Shown here: positions 34,511 to 43,679 of the stretch, one piece after another
Layout of the letters: the number at the start of each line of letters is the position of its first letter
Numbering within the stretch: the stretch's first letter is position 1
Notes under the pieces: model-generated
What the model saw: only the letters and a program-made list of their open reading frames with translations
What the model was told of the DNA's origin: nothing
The model's database searches: none
Assembly: GCF_018130065.1 (NCBI RefSeq)
Contig: NZ_JAFCME010000006.1
Location: 124,001-188,000, forward strand
Length of the DNA stretch: 64,000 nt
Direction: 5' to 3'
DNA from: Bradyrhizobium sp. AUGA SZCCT0158
Lineage (GTDB): Bacteria; Pseudomonadota; Alphaproteobacteria; Rhizobiales; Xanthobacteraceae
Program-made: the position numbers and the translations under genes

Positions 34511-37500
34511 CTACGCCGCCTTCTTGTTCTCCGCGAGATTGGCGAGCTGCCGCAAAATCTCCGTGGTGCCCATCAGCCGTTCTTCCGGCGTCTTCCATAC
34601 CTGCAGGAACACCACCTTCATGTCGGGCCGCACCTTGGCGGCCTGGCCGTGCTGGCGGATGAAGAACACCAGCCGGTCCGGCTGCGCGAACTTGTTGTCG
34701 CGGAAGCTGATGACGGCGCCCTTTGGCCCGGCATCGACCTTCTCGACATTGGCCCTTCGGCAATAGGCCTTGATCGCGGCGACCTTGAACAGATAGCGCA
34801 CCTCGTCCGGCAGCACGCCGAAACGGTCGCGCATCTCGGCGGCGAAATTGTCGATCTCCTCGTCGGTCTCGAGATCGGCGAGCCGGCGGTACAGCGACAG
34901 CCGCACCGCAAGATCGTTGACGTAATCCTCCGGGATCAGCACTGGCATGCCGATGGTGATCTGCGGCGACCAGCGGTCGGCCGCCGGCTCGACCACACCG
35001 GCCTTGAGGTTGAGGATCGCCTCTTCCAGCATCGATTGATAAAGCTCGAAGCCGACTTCCTTGATGTGGCCGGATTGCTCCTCGCCGAGCAGATTGCCGG
35101 CGCCTCTGATATCGAGGTCGTGCGATGCGAGCTGGAAGCCCGCGCCCAGCGTTTCCAGCGATTGCAGCACCTTGAGCCGCCGTTCGGCTTGGGCTGTGAT
35201 CTTCTGCTGCGCCGGCAGCGTGAACAGCGCATAGGCGCGCAGTTTCGAGCGCCCCACCCGGCCGCGCAGCTGATAGAGCTGCGCGAGGCCGAACATGTCG
35301 GCGCGGTGCACGATCAGCGTATTGGCCGAGGGAATGTCGAGCCCGGATTCGACGATCGTGGTCGAGAGCAGGACGTCGTATTTGCCGTCGTAGAACGCCG
35401 ACATGATGTCTTCGATCACGGTCGGCGGCATCTGGCCATGGGCGACAGCGACTTTCATCTCCGGCACGGTCTTGTCGAGGAAGTCCTTTACGCTCGCGAG
35501 ATCCTCGATACGCGGCACCACATAAAACGCCTGCCCGCCGCGGTAGCGTTCGCGCAGCAGCGCCTCGCGGATCATCAGGGGGTCATGCGGCGCCACGAAG
35601 GTGCGCACCGCGAGGCGATCGACCGGCGGCGACGCAATGATCGAGAGGTCGCGCACGCCGGTCAGCGCCAGTTGCAGCGTGCGGGGAATCGGCGTCGCAC
35701 TCAACGTCAGCACATGGACCTGCGCGCGCAATTGCTTCAGCCGCTCCTTGTGGCTGACGCCAAAGTGTTGCTCCTCGTCGACGATCAGGAGGCCGAGATC
35801 CCTGAACTTGATCGCCTTGCCGAGCAGCGCATGGGTGCCGACGACGATGTCGACATTGCCTTCCGACAGCCCCTTCTTGACCTGCGTCAGTTCCTTCGGC
35901 GCGACCAGCCGCGAGGCTTGCGCGACATTGACGGGGAAGCCACGAAAACGTTCGGTAAAGGTCTTGTTGTGCTGCCGCGCCAGCAGCGTAGTCGGCACCA
36001 CCACAGCGACCTGCTTGCCGTCGAGCGCGACCGCAAAGGCAGCGCGCAGCGCCACCTCGGTCTTGCCGAAGCCGACGTCACCGCAGATCAGCCGGTCCAT
36101 CGGCCGGCCGCTTTCGAGATCTTTCAGCGTGGACGTGATGGCGCCGAGCTGATCCTCGGTCTCTTCATAGGGGAAGCGCGCGCAGAACTCGTCATAGACA
36201 TGGGCCTGCACCGGCATTTTCGGCGCTTCGTGCAGATGGCGCTCGGCCGCGATCTTGATCAGTTCGCCCGCGATCTCGCGGATGCGGTTCTTGAGTTTTG
36301 CTTTTCGCGCCTGCCAGCCGCCGCCGCCCAGACGATCAAGTTCGACATTGGCGTGGTCGGAGCCGTAGCGCGACAGCAGCTCGATGTTTTCGACGGGAAG
36401 GAACAGCTTTGTCTCGGCGGCGTAATGCAGCTCGAGGCAGTCATGCGGCGCGCCGGAGACTTCCAGCGTCTGCAGCCCGATGAAGCGGCCGATGCCGTGC
36501 TCGACATGCACCACGAGGTCACCGGCGGCGAGGCTCGTGACCTCCGAGATGAAATTGTCGAGCTTGCGGCTCGCCTTGCGCGGCCGCACCAGGCGGTCGC
36601 CGAGAATGTCCTGCTCGCTGATGACGGCGACGTCGTCGGTCTCGAAACCGGATTCCATGCCGACCACCGCCAGCATGGCCTCGTTGCGCGGGGTCGCCTG
36701 CACCGTGCGCCAGGTGTTGACGCTGGTGAGGTTGTTAAGCTTGTGGTCGCGCAACATGCTGCCCATGCGGTCGCGCGAGCCTTCGCTCCACAGCGTGATC
36801 ACCACCTTCTTGCGCTGCGCCTGCAGCGCCAGCACATGGGCGACAACGGCTTCGAACACGTTGACGGAGCTATCGGCGCGCTCCGGCGTGAAGTTGCGCC
36901 CCTGCCGCGCGCCGGCATCGAACACGTCGGAGCCGTGCTCGGGCACCGCGAACGGCGTCAGCCGCGCCAGCGCGGCCTCTTCAAGGCGGGTCGCCCATTC
37001 CGCTTCGCTCAGATAGAGCCGGTCCGGCGGCAACGGTTTGTAGATCGCGCCACCACCGGGATGCTCCAGTGCCTCGCGCCTTGCTTCATAATAGTCCGCG
37101 ATCTGCTTGAAACGTTCTCGCGCAGCGTCCTCGCCCTGCGGTTCGATCGCGACCGGCGCGCCGTCGAGATAGTCGAACAGCGTGTCCATCCGTTCCTGGA
37201 ACAGCGGCAGCCAGTGTTCCATGCCGGGATGGCGGCGGCCTTCGCTGACGGCTTCATACAGCAGATCGTCGCGCTGCGGCGCGCCGAAGGTCGCGACATA
37301 GCCCATGCGAAAGCGACGGATGGTCTCGGTGACCAATTGGAATTCGGAGACCGGCACCAGATCGAGCGCGCGCATGTCGAGCAGCGTGCGCTGGGTCTCG
37401 GCGTCGAACGTGCGGATCGATTCCAGGCTGTCGCCGAAGAAGTCGAACCGCACGGGCTGGTCGAGCCCGGCCGGAAACAGGTCGAGAATGCCGCCGCGCA

Positions 37501-38029
37501 CGGCGTATTCGCCGGGCTCGCGCACCGTCGAGGAGCGGTTGTAGCCATTATGCTCCAGCCAGGCGACGATGGAGTCCATCGGCACGACATGGCCGGGCGC
37601 AACCGACAGCGCCTGCGCCGCGACAACCTCGCGCGCCGGAACACGCTGAACGATGGCGTTGACCGTGGTCAGCACGATCAGCGGCTTGTCGCTGCCTTGA
37701 AGCCGCGACAACCGCGCCAGCGTGGTCAGGCGCTGGGCCAAGACGCCGCCATGCGGCGATACCCGGTCATAGGGTTGGCAGTCCCAGGCCGGAAACTGCA
37801 TGATAGGCAAATCGGGCGCGAAAAACTCCAGCGCCCGTGCCAGTTGCTGCATGCGGGGGCCATCGCGGCACACCACCGCAAGGCTCACCGCCGGTGGTTT
37901 CGGCTTGGCGGCGACCGCGCGTGCGAGGTCAGCAACGACCAGGCCTTCCGCGCCCTCGGCGACATTCGCAAAGGTCAGCGCCCGGCCGGGGGCCAATAGC
38001 GCGGCGGGCGATTTGACTGGAGACTTCAT
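34511..38029 (-). CDS. mfd: Transcription-repair coupling factor Mfd
   Basis: 1172 residues, full length. Removes RNA polymerase stalled at lesions and recruits UvrA. N-terminal UvrB-like domain, a CarD-like RNA-polymerase-interaction domain (LAAGDLVVHVEHGIGRFIGL), then a superfamily 2 helicase related to RecG: Walker A GDVGFGKTEVALRAAF, DEEQ box LLIVDEEQHFGVSHKERLK, motif III LSATPIPRTL, motif VI YQLRGRVGRS. The C-terminal TRCF domain is present. The start overlaps the sdhE stop by 4 bp. Confidence 0.97.
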   Translation of the reverse strand: MKSPVKSPAALLAPGRALTFANVAEGAEGLVVADLARAVAAKPKPPAVSLAVVCRDGPRMQQLARALEFFAPDLPIMQFPAWDCQPYDRVSPHGGVLAQRLTTLARLSRLQGSDKPLIVLTTVNAIVQRVPAREVVAAQALSVAPGHVVPMDSIVAWLEHNGYNRSSTVREPGEYAVRGGILDLFPAGLDQPVRFDFFGDSLESIRTFDAETQRTLLDMRALDLVPVSEFQLVTETIRRFRMGYVATFGAPQRDDLLYEAVSEGRRHPGMEHWLPLFQERMDTLFDYLDGAPVAIEPQGEDAARERFKQIADYYEARREALEHPGGGAIYKPLPPDRLYLSEAEWATRLEEAALARLTPFAVPEHGSDVFDAGARQGRNFTPERADSSVNVFEAVVAHVLALQAQRKKVVITLWSEGSRDRMGSMLRDHKLNNLTSVNTWRTVQATPRNEAMLAVVGMESGFETDDVAVISEQDILGDRLVRPRKASRKLDNFISEVTSLAAGDLVVHVEHGIGRFIGLQTLEVSGAPHDCLELHYAAETKLFLPVENIELLSRYGSDHANVELDRLGGGGWQARKAKLKNRIREIAGELIKIAAERHLHEAPKMPVQAHVYDEFCARFPYEETEDQLGAITSTLKDLESGRPMDRLICGDVGFGKTEVALRAAFAVALDGKQVAVVVPTTLLARQHNKTFTERFRGFPVNVAQASRLVAPKELTQVKKGLSEGNVDIVVGTHALLGKAIKFRDLGLLIVDEEQHFGVSHKERLKQLRAQVHVLTLSATPIPRTLQLALTGVRDLSIIASPPVDRLAVRTFVAPHDPLMIREALLRERYRGGQAFYVVPRIEDLASVKDFLDKTVPEMKVAVAHGQMPPTVIEDIMSAFYDGKYDVLLSTTIVESGLDIPSANTLIVHRADMFGLAQLYQLRGRVGRSKLRAYALFTLPAQQKITAQAERRLKVLQSLETLGAGFQLASHDLDIRGAGNLLGEEQSGHIKEVGFELYQSMLEEAILNLKAGVVEPAADRWSPQITIGMPVLIPEDYVNDLAVRLSLYRRLADLETDEEIDNFAAEMRDRFGVLPDEVRYLFKVAAIKAYCRRANVEKVDAGPKGAVISFRDNKFAQPDRLVFFIRQHGQAAKVRPDMKVVFLQVWKTPEERLMGTTEILRQLANLAENKKAA

Positions 38030-38316
38030 GCGTCGTGGTCCACGGCGCGACGCGCCTTGATGCGATCGAACAGCGCACTGGCGAACTCGGGATCGAGCGG
38101 CTTTTCGCCGGTCAGCGCGGCATAGAGATCGGGATCGGGCACCTCGAGCAGCCGTTCCAGTTCGGCCATATCGCCATCAGACAGATCAGCGATCTCGGCA
38201 TCGGCAAAGCGCCCGAGGATGAGATCCATCTCACGGGTGCCGCGATGCCAGCAGCGAAACAAAAGCCGCTTGCGGCGGTCATCGAGCCCACCGCTCGATC
38301 GTGTCGAACCCGTCAT
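38026..38316 (-). CDS. sdhE: FAD assembly factor SdhE (SDHAF2-like)
   Basis: 96 residues. Promotes covalent flavinylation of the succinate dehydrogenase flavoprotein. The signature is RKRLLFRCWHRGTREMDLIL with the RGxxE element, followed by an acidic helical tail. Translationally coupled to mfd by a 4-bp overlap, a linkage frequently seen in Rhizobiales. Confidence 0.92.
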   Translation of the reverse strand: MTGSTRSSGGLDDRRKRLLFRCWHRGTREMDLILGRFADAEIADLSDGDMAELERLLEVPDPDLYAALTGEKPLDPEFASALFDRIKARRAVDHDA

Positions 38317-38689
38317 TGTCTCATTCCCATCCGAACGCCAAAAGCCCGGACGTGCCGGGCGGGGTTGATATAGCCATGGAAGCGGCGAATGTCAGTAGCG
38401 TTTCCGGCACAAATCCAAGTGAACCCGACGCATGTGACGTGCGACAACAGGAGGTCGCGGCGGACTTGCAGCTTTTGCGTTTCGCCGGTATGTGATCTGC
38501 GCGATCGGTGGCCGATTTTGGTTCGATCAACAGGGAGAAGGCTCGATGACGTTGATGTCTCGCCACCCCGTCGAGGGCATCGCCTAAGGGCGCGTGCGTT
38601 AGCCGCGCCGCTTGGGAAATCACGCGCTTAAGTCAGCGAACGCTGTGCTGTGCGCGTCGACGATTCCAAATCTTCTGAAAGCTTTTTAA
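38317..38689. promoter_or_regulatory. Intergenic region between sdhE and rtcB
   Basis: 373 bp with no supported gene. It holds divergent promoter space for sdhE (minus) and rtcB (plus). A hairpin gcccgg-acgtg-ccgggc lies at 38344-38360; read on the minus strand it ends in TTTT about 25 bp before the sdhE ATG, so it resembles a small terminator or attenuator. I looked for a sigma-54 site of the RtcR type before rtcB and found none. Confidence 0.4.
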
Positions 38690-39883
38690 ATGGGCACTTC
38701 TCCCAAGATGGACGGCCGTGCGCCGATCCATGTCTTCGCCTCGTCCAAATCCTGGATCGAGGGCAATGCCGCGCTTCAACTCGAACAGGTCGCTGGCCTA
38801 GCCGGCGTCCGGGCGGTCGCCGCCATGCCGGATCTGCATCCCGGCAAATATGGTCCTGTCGGCTGCGCCATTCTGGCCGACCGGATTCATCCGCAGCTGG
38901 TCGGCTCCGACATCGGCTGCGGCATGGGGCTGTTTGCGCTCGATATCGCGGCGCGCAAGCTGCGGTTCGACCAACTGGCCGACCGCTTGAGCTCCCTCGA
39001 TCACCCCTGGGATGGCGATGTCGCCGGTGTACTGGTCGATGCCGGCCTTGACGCCACGACGTATGATGCCTCGCTCGGCAGCATCGGCGGCGGCAACCAT
39101 TTCTGCGAGGTCCAGGCGATCGAGGAAATCCTCATCCCGGAGACGGCCGCGCAGGCGGGACTGGACCGGGATCAGGCCTATGTGCTGGTTCATTCCGGCT
39201 CGCGGGGTCTTGGTTACTCGATCCTGGAGCGCGTCCTGTCGAACGGTCAAGCATCGCTTGATCCCGCGAGCGATGAGGGCAAGTCCTACATGGATGCGCA
39301 TGATCACGCCGTGCGATGGGCCAGGCTCAACCGTCGCATCATCGCCGAACGGGCCGCAGCGGCGGCGCGTGCGGACCTGCGTCCTGTCAACGATCTGGCC
39401 CACAACATGGTCGAGCGTCAGGGCTCTGTCGGCGGCGACGTCCTGGCGCTGCACCGGAAAGGCGCGGCGGCTTCCGATCGCGGGCTGGTGCCGGTGCCGG
39501 GATCGCGCGGGACGCTGTCCTATCTGGTGGAGCCGCTGGCTCCGATGCGAACCGAGGCGCTCGCCTCGCTCGCGCATGGTGCGGGCCGCAAATACGACCG
39601 GGCATCCATGCACGGCCGCGTGCGGGGCAAGAAATCCGACGTGGCACGGCTGGAGCGCAATCCGTACGGCGGCATCGTCGTCTGCGGGGATCGCGGCCTG
39701 CTCGTGGAAGAGGCGCCGGAGGCCTACAAGAACATCGATCGCGTCATCGCCGATCTCGTCGAGTTCGGCCTGGCGCGCGTGGTGGCGACGTTCCGGCCGC
39801 TGGTGACGTTCAAGAAGGCGCAATCCAGCGTCGCAGCGAGCAGCAGCAAGCGCGAAAAATCCTGGAAGGAGGATCGCCGATGA
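38690..39883 (+). CDS. rtcB: RtcB-family RNA ligase (RtcB2 type, paired with PrfH)
   Basis: 397 residues. GTP- and manganese-dependent ligase joining 2',3'-cyclic-phosphate or 3'-phosphate RNA ends to 5'-OH ends. By comparison with P. horikoshii RtcB the active site is intact: Asp74/Cys77 in GSDIGCGMG, His137 in GGGNHFCE, His168 in LVHSGSRG, His238 in LAHNMVE and the guanylated His296 in LAHGAGRKY. It is shorter than archaeal-type RtcB (about 480). A prfH gene overlaps its stop by 4 bp, which marks the RtcB2-PrfH repair pair and not the rtcA-rtcB operon. ATG 38690 is used; ATG 38708 is an alternative. Confidence 0.93.
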   Translation: MGTSPKMDGRAPIHVFASSKSWIEGNAALQLEQVAGLAGVRAVAAMPDLHPGKYGPVGCAILADRIHPQLVGSDIGCGMGLFALDIAARKLRFDQLADRLSSLDHPWDGDVAGVLVDAGLDATTYDASLGSIGGGNHFCEVQAIEEILIPETAAQAGLDRDQAYVLVHSGSRGLGYSILERVLSNGQASLDPASDEGKSYMDAHDHAVRWARLNRRIIAERAAAAARADLRPVNDLAHNMVERQGSVGGDVLALHRKGAAASDRGLVPVPGSRGTLSYLVEPLAPMRTEALASLAHGAGRKYDRASMHGRVRGKKSDVARLERNPYGGIVVCGDRGLLVEEAPEAYKNIDRVIADLVEFGLARVVATFRPLVTFKKAQSSVAASSSKREKSWKEDRR

Positions 39884-40503
39884 TCCGGCTTCTCCTGACC
39901 AGCGGACGCGGTCCGGCGGAATGCCGGATCGCGCTCGCAAAGACTGTTGCGGCCCTCACCGCCGAAGCGACCGCACTCGGCCTTGATATCGATTGCGTGA
40001 ATGGACCGAATCCGGACGGGCATGGTCCGGCATCGGCGATAACAGTGATCCACGGCGACGCTGCCGCGGCCTTTGCTCGGCCATGGATCGGTTCGATCCA
40101 GTGGGTGGCGCCAAGCTCGCTCCGGCCACATCACAAGCGCAAAAACTGGTTCATTGGTGTTTTCGAACTTCCGGCGCCGCCCGAAGCGCCGAAAGCGCCG
40201 GCCGCGCACGACGTTCGCTTTGAAGCCTTCCGGGCCGGCGGCCCCGGCGGTCAGCACCAGAACAAGACCGAGAGCGCCGTGCGTGCGACGCACATTGCGA
40301 CCGGCCTGTCCGTCGTGGCGCGCGAGGAACGCTCGCAGCATCGGAACAAGGCGCTGGCACTGGAGCGGATTGCGGCACTGATCAGGCTGCAGGGCGAACT
40401 GGAAGCGATCACCGCGCGGAATGACGCCCATGCCGCACATGATCGCCTCGAGCGCGGCAGCCCGGTCAAGCGGTTCAAGGGCGCCGCGTTTCAGGCATCG
40501 TAG
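39880..40503 (+). CDS. prfH: Peptide chain release factor homologue PrfH
   Basis: 207 residues. Release-factor-like protein without stop-codon-recognition domain. The catalytic GGQ (123-125) lies in [20 protein letters not shown], and the PrfH-specific stretch [16 protein letters not shown] (about 79-94) precedes it. A very strong ribosome site (aaggaggatcgccg) sits in the end of rtcB, and ATGA overlaps the rtcB stop. Reported role for the RtcB2-PrfH pair: releasing peptide from ribosomes damaged in the decoding centre so the ligase can reseal the 16S rRNA. That role here is inferred from the pairing. Confidence 0.92.
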   Translation: MIRLLLTSGRGPAECRIALAKTVAALTAEATALGLDIDCVNGPNPDGHGPASAITVIHGDAAAAFARPWIGSIQWVAPSSLRPHHKRKNWFIGVFELPAPPEAPKAPAAHDVRFEAFRAGGPGGQHQNKTESAVRATHIATGLSVVAREERSQHRNKALALERIAALIRLQGELEAITARNDAHAAHDRLERGSPVKRFKGAAFQAS

Positions 40504-40581
40504 GTTCTGCGGCACGAAAAAAGCCGTGGACGTTCGCTACAAAGCCGGGCATTCCCGGCCGAAACGGACTTAGCTTCCTCA

Positions 40582-42690
40582 ATGCGCCCTCCTTTGCTCA
40601 ATCCGCTGTTTGCTCCGGTCACGACGCTTCCTGGCGTCGGGCCGAAGCAGGACAAATTGCTGCGCTATCTGCTCGGCCGCAGCGAGACGCCGCGGCTGGT
40701 CGATCTGCTGCTGCATCTGCCGGCCAGCGTGATCGATCGCCGGGCGCGGCCAAAGATCCGCGAGGCCGTGCAGGGAACCGTGGTGACGCTCGAAGTCACC
40801 GTCGATCGCCACCGGCCGCCACCGCCGCGCAATTCGCGGGCGCCCTACCTCGTCTACGCCAGCGACGACACCGGCGACGTGGTGTTGACGTTCTTCCGCG
40901 CCAAGCCCGGCTATGTCGAAAAGCTGCTTCCCGTAGGCGAGAAGCGCTACGTGTCGGGCACCTTGCAGATGTACGACGGGATTCCCCAGATCGTGCACCC
41001 CACCAACATCGTGGATGAAGCGGCCTTTGCGAAACTGACCGGCATCGATCCGGTCTATCCGCTGACCGAAGGCCTCGCGCTCGGCTCGCTGCGCCGCGCG
41101 GTCGCCCAGGCGCTGCAAAAACTCCCCGAACTGCCCGAGTGGATCAGCCCGGAAGTGATCCGCCGCTGCCACTTCCCGCCCATCCGGGAAGCGTTCACGA
41201 GAGTCCATATTCCGGTCGAACTCACGGACATCCTCCCCGATGGCCCGTTCTGGTCGCGGCTCGCCTTCGACGAACTTTTGGCGGGTCAACTGGCGCTGGC
41301 GCTGGTGCGGGCGCAATTGCGCCGGCCGGCCGGCGACCGCCACGCCGGTGACGGCCATCTGCGCAGCAGGATCATCGATGCGCTGCCTTACGCGCTGACG
41401 GCGTCACAGCGCGACGCGGTCGCCGCCATCACCGGGGATCTGCGACAGCCGGTGCGGATGCTGCGGTTGCTGCAGGGCGACGTCGGATCCGGCAAGACGG
41501 TCGTGGCGCTGCTGGCGGCCGCAGCCGTGACCGAGGTCGGCAAGCAGGCGGCACTGATGGCGCCGACCGAAATTTTGGCGCGCCAGCACATCAAGACCAT
41601 CACGCCGCTGGCCGAACGCGCCGGCATGCGCGTGGCGATCCTCACGGGGCGCGAAAAGGGCAAGGAGCGACGGGAAATCCTGGCCCAGCTGGAAGCCGGC
41701 GAGATCGATTTTCTGGTCGGCACCCACGCGCTGATCCAGGACGATGTGATCTTCAAATCGCTGGCGCTCGCCGTGGTCGATGAACAGCATCGTTTTGGTG
41801 TGCGCGAACGGCTGGCGCTGACCAACAAGGGCGAGGCCGTCGATGTGCTGGTGCTGAGCGCGACGCCGATCCCGCGCACGCTGGTGCTGACCTATTTCGG
41901 CGACATGGACGTCTCGGAACTGCGCGAGAAGCCGGCCGGCCGGCAGCCGATCGACACCCGCACCGTTCCCAACAGCCGGCTCGACGAAGTGGTCGACGGC
42001 GTCGGCCGTGCGCTCAAGGCCGGCAAGCTGGTCTACTGGATCTGTCCGCTGGTGGAAGAGTCCGAGGCCGAAGGCATCGAGCACCTCACCAACGCCACCG
42101 AGCGCTTCGAGCGCTTACAACAGCGTTTTGGCGACCGCGTCGGCCTCGTTCATGGCCAGATGAAGGGCGCCGAAAAGGACCGCGTGATGGCCCAGTTCGC
42201 CGCCCACGAAATCGGCCTCCTGGTCGCCACCACCGTGGTCGAAGTCGGCGTCGACGTTCCCGCCGCGTCGATCATGGTGATCGAGAACGCCGAACGCTTT
42301 GGCCTCGCCCAATTGCATCAATTGCGCGGCCGCATCGGGCGCGGTTCGGAGGCGTCCACCTGCCTGTTGCTCTACAAGGAGCCGCTCAACGAGATGTCGA
42401 CCGCCCGGCTGAAAGTGATCCGCGAAACGTCAGACGGATTCCGGATCGCCGAGGAAGATCTGAAACTGCGCGGTGAAGGCGATGTGCTCGGCATCCGGCA
42501 AAGCGGCCTGCCCGGCTACCGCATCGCCCGCTCCGAAGTCCACGGCCAGCTCATCACCCAAGCCCGCGACGAGGCGCTGCGGATCATGAAGGACAATCCG
42601 AAACTCAAGGGCGACCGCGGCGAAGCGCTGCGCTGCTTGCTGTATTTGTATGAGCGGGATGAAGCGATTCCGCTGATCGGGGCTGGGTGA
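40582..42690 (+). CDS. recG: ATP-dependent DNA helicase RecG
   Basis: 702 residues. Branch-migrating helicase for stalled forks and Holliday junctions. N-terminal wedge/OB domain (LLHLPASVIDRRARPKIREA), Walker A LLQGDVGSGKTVVALLA, DEQH box LAVVDEQHRFGVRERL, LSATPIPRTL and QLRGRIGRGSEAS. It is 78 bp after prfH on the same strand. In related genomes recG is commonly next to sdhE-mfd in divergent orientation, so the rtcB-prfH pair appears to sit inside that arrangement. Confidence 0.96.
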   Translation: MRPPLLNPLFAPVTTLPGVGPKQDKLLRYLLGRSETPRLVDLLLHLPASVIDRRARPKIREAVQGTVVTLEVTVDRHRPPPPRNSRAPYLVYASDDTGDVVLTFFRAKPGYVEKLLPVGEKRYVSGTLQMYDGIPQIVHPTNIVDEAAFAKLTGIDPVYPLTEGLALGSLRRAVAQALQKLPELPEWISPEVIRRCHFPPIREAFTRVHIPVELTDILPDGPFWSRLAFDELLAGQLALALVRAQLRRPAGDRHAGDGHLRSRIIDALPYALTASQRDAVAAITGDLRQPVRMLRLLQGDVGSGKTVVALLAAAAVTEVGKQAALMAPTEILARQHIKTITPLAERAGMRVAILTGREKGKERREILAQLEAGEIDFLVGTHALIQDDVIFKSLALAVVDEQHRFGVRERLALTNKGEAVDVLVLSATPIPRTLVLTYFGDMDVSELREKPAGRQPIDTRTVPNSRLDEVVDGVGRALKAGKLVYWICPLVEESEAEGIEHLTNATERFERLQQRFGDRVGLVHGQMKGAEKDRVMAQFAAHEIGLLVATTVVEVGVDVPAASIMVIENAERFGLAQLHQLRGRIGRGSEASTCLLLYKEPLNEMSTARLKVIRETSDGFRIAEEDLKLRGEGDVLGIRQSGLPGYRIARSEVHGQLITQARDEALRIMKDNPKLKGDRGEALRCLLYLYERDEAIPLIGAG

Positions 42691-42702
42691 CACTCGATCA
42701 GC

Positions 42703-42788
42703 CGTCATTTCGAGCGCAGCGAAGCAATCCATCGCGCGGCATAACGGATAGATGGATTGCTTCGTCGCAAGGGCTCCTCGCAATGACG
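42703..42788. repeat. REP-like element, imperfect copy
   Basis: Left arm at 42703-42732 (cgagcgcagcgaagcaatcc) and right arm at 42752-42788, whose pairing is interrupted by about seven extra bases (aagggct). Same family as 34416-34497. Located between recG and the convergent DUF502 gene. Confidence 0.75.
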
Positions 42789-42805
42789 TGGAGAGAGACG
42801 GTGCC

Positions 42806-43582
42806 CTACTCCACCTTCGCTGGCTGCAGCGTGACCGCGTTGGCGGCACGCGCTGCTTGCGCGGCCTGCGCCGTCGCAGCCAGTGCCGCGATCTTCTTCT
42901 GCGGATCGGAGCCCGGCTGCACCACGCCGCAGGACATGATCAGGGTCGCGGCGTCTTCGGCGCTCATTTCGATTTCGAGGATCTTGCTCCTCGGCACATA
43001 GAAGAAGAACCCCGTGGTCGGGTTCGGGGCGCACGGCAGGAACACCGAAATGTGCTCGTCATTGCTGGGAAGGCGACTGGAAATCTCCACGCTCGGCGAT
43101 TGCGAAATCAGCACGATCGACCACATGCCGGGCGAGGGAAACTCGACCAGGCCGACGCGGCGGAAGCTCGATCCCTTCCCCGAGAACAAGGTCTCGAATA
43201 CCTGCTTGACGCCGCGATAGATCGCGCGCACCGCCGGAATGCGGCCGAGCAGCCTTTCGCCGAGGTCGACCAGCGTTCGCCCGATCAGGTTGGCGGTCAG
43301 GAAGCCGAGCAGCGTCAGCGCCACCACGGCGATGACCAGCCCGGAACCCGGCAGGCCGAACGGCAGGTAGGTTTCCGGCCGGTAGGCAATCGGCACGAAC
43401 GGCCGCACCAGGCCGTCGACCCAGGTGACGAACCACCAGGTCAGATAAAAGGTAATTGCGATCGGTCCGGCGACCACCAGGCCGGTGAGGAAGTAGTTGC
43501 GGAAACGGGCCATCAGGCCGGTATGGACGACTTCCGGCGGGATTTCGGCCGGGGTGGACGGTGGCAAATCTTGGGGATTCAT
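42806..43582 (-). CDS. DUF502 membrane protein
   Basis: 258 residues. Two N-terminal hydrophobic helices (YFLTGLVVAGPIAITFYLTW and the one around SGLVIAVVALTLLGFLTANL) followed by the DUF502 core IPAVRAIYRGVKQVFETL and VFLPCAPNPTTGFFFYVPRS. The C-terminus is an Ala-rich tail (AATAQAAQAARAANA). Biochemical function is unknown; the family is widespread in Proteobacteria and related to plant COV proteins. Confidence 0.9.
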   Translation of the reverse strand: MNPQDLPPSTPAEIPPEVVHTGLMARFRNYFLTGLVVAGPIAITFYLTWWFVTWVDGLVRPFVPIAYRPETYLPFGLPGSGLVIAVVALTLLGFLTANLIGRTLVDLGERLLGRIPAVRAIYRGVKQVFETLFSGKGSSFRRVGLVEFPSPGMWSIVLISQSPSVEISSRLPSNDEHISVFLPCAPNPTTGFFFYVPRSKILEIEMSAEDAATLIMSCGVVQPGSDPQKKIAALAATAQAAQAARAANAVTLQPAKVE

Positions 43583-43679
43583 TGCGGTTCCAGGTCGCGG
43601 GGGCAGCCGGTCTTGTTCCAGCTAAGCCATCCTAGCAGGTTTTTGAAGGCCCGAGATGCCGGCAAGCACACCCCTGCGG

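Noticed and set aside
34649..37999. A 1116-residue plus-strand frame opposite mfd.
   Set aside because: It is the antisense shadow of mfd in GC-rich DNA; composition is Arg/His/Ala/Gly-rich with no domain.
39316..40503. A 395-residue frame ending in PrfH.
   Set aside because: The first 188 codons are an out-of-frame reading of rtcB; the ATG at 39880 has a strong ribosome site and matches the PrfH N-terminus.
40542..40558. Hairpin gccggg-catt-cccggc between prfH and recG.
   Set aside because: No T tract follows on either strand, so it is not supported as a terminator.
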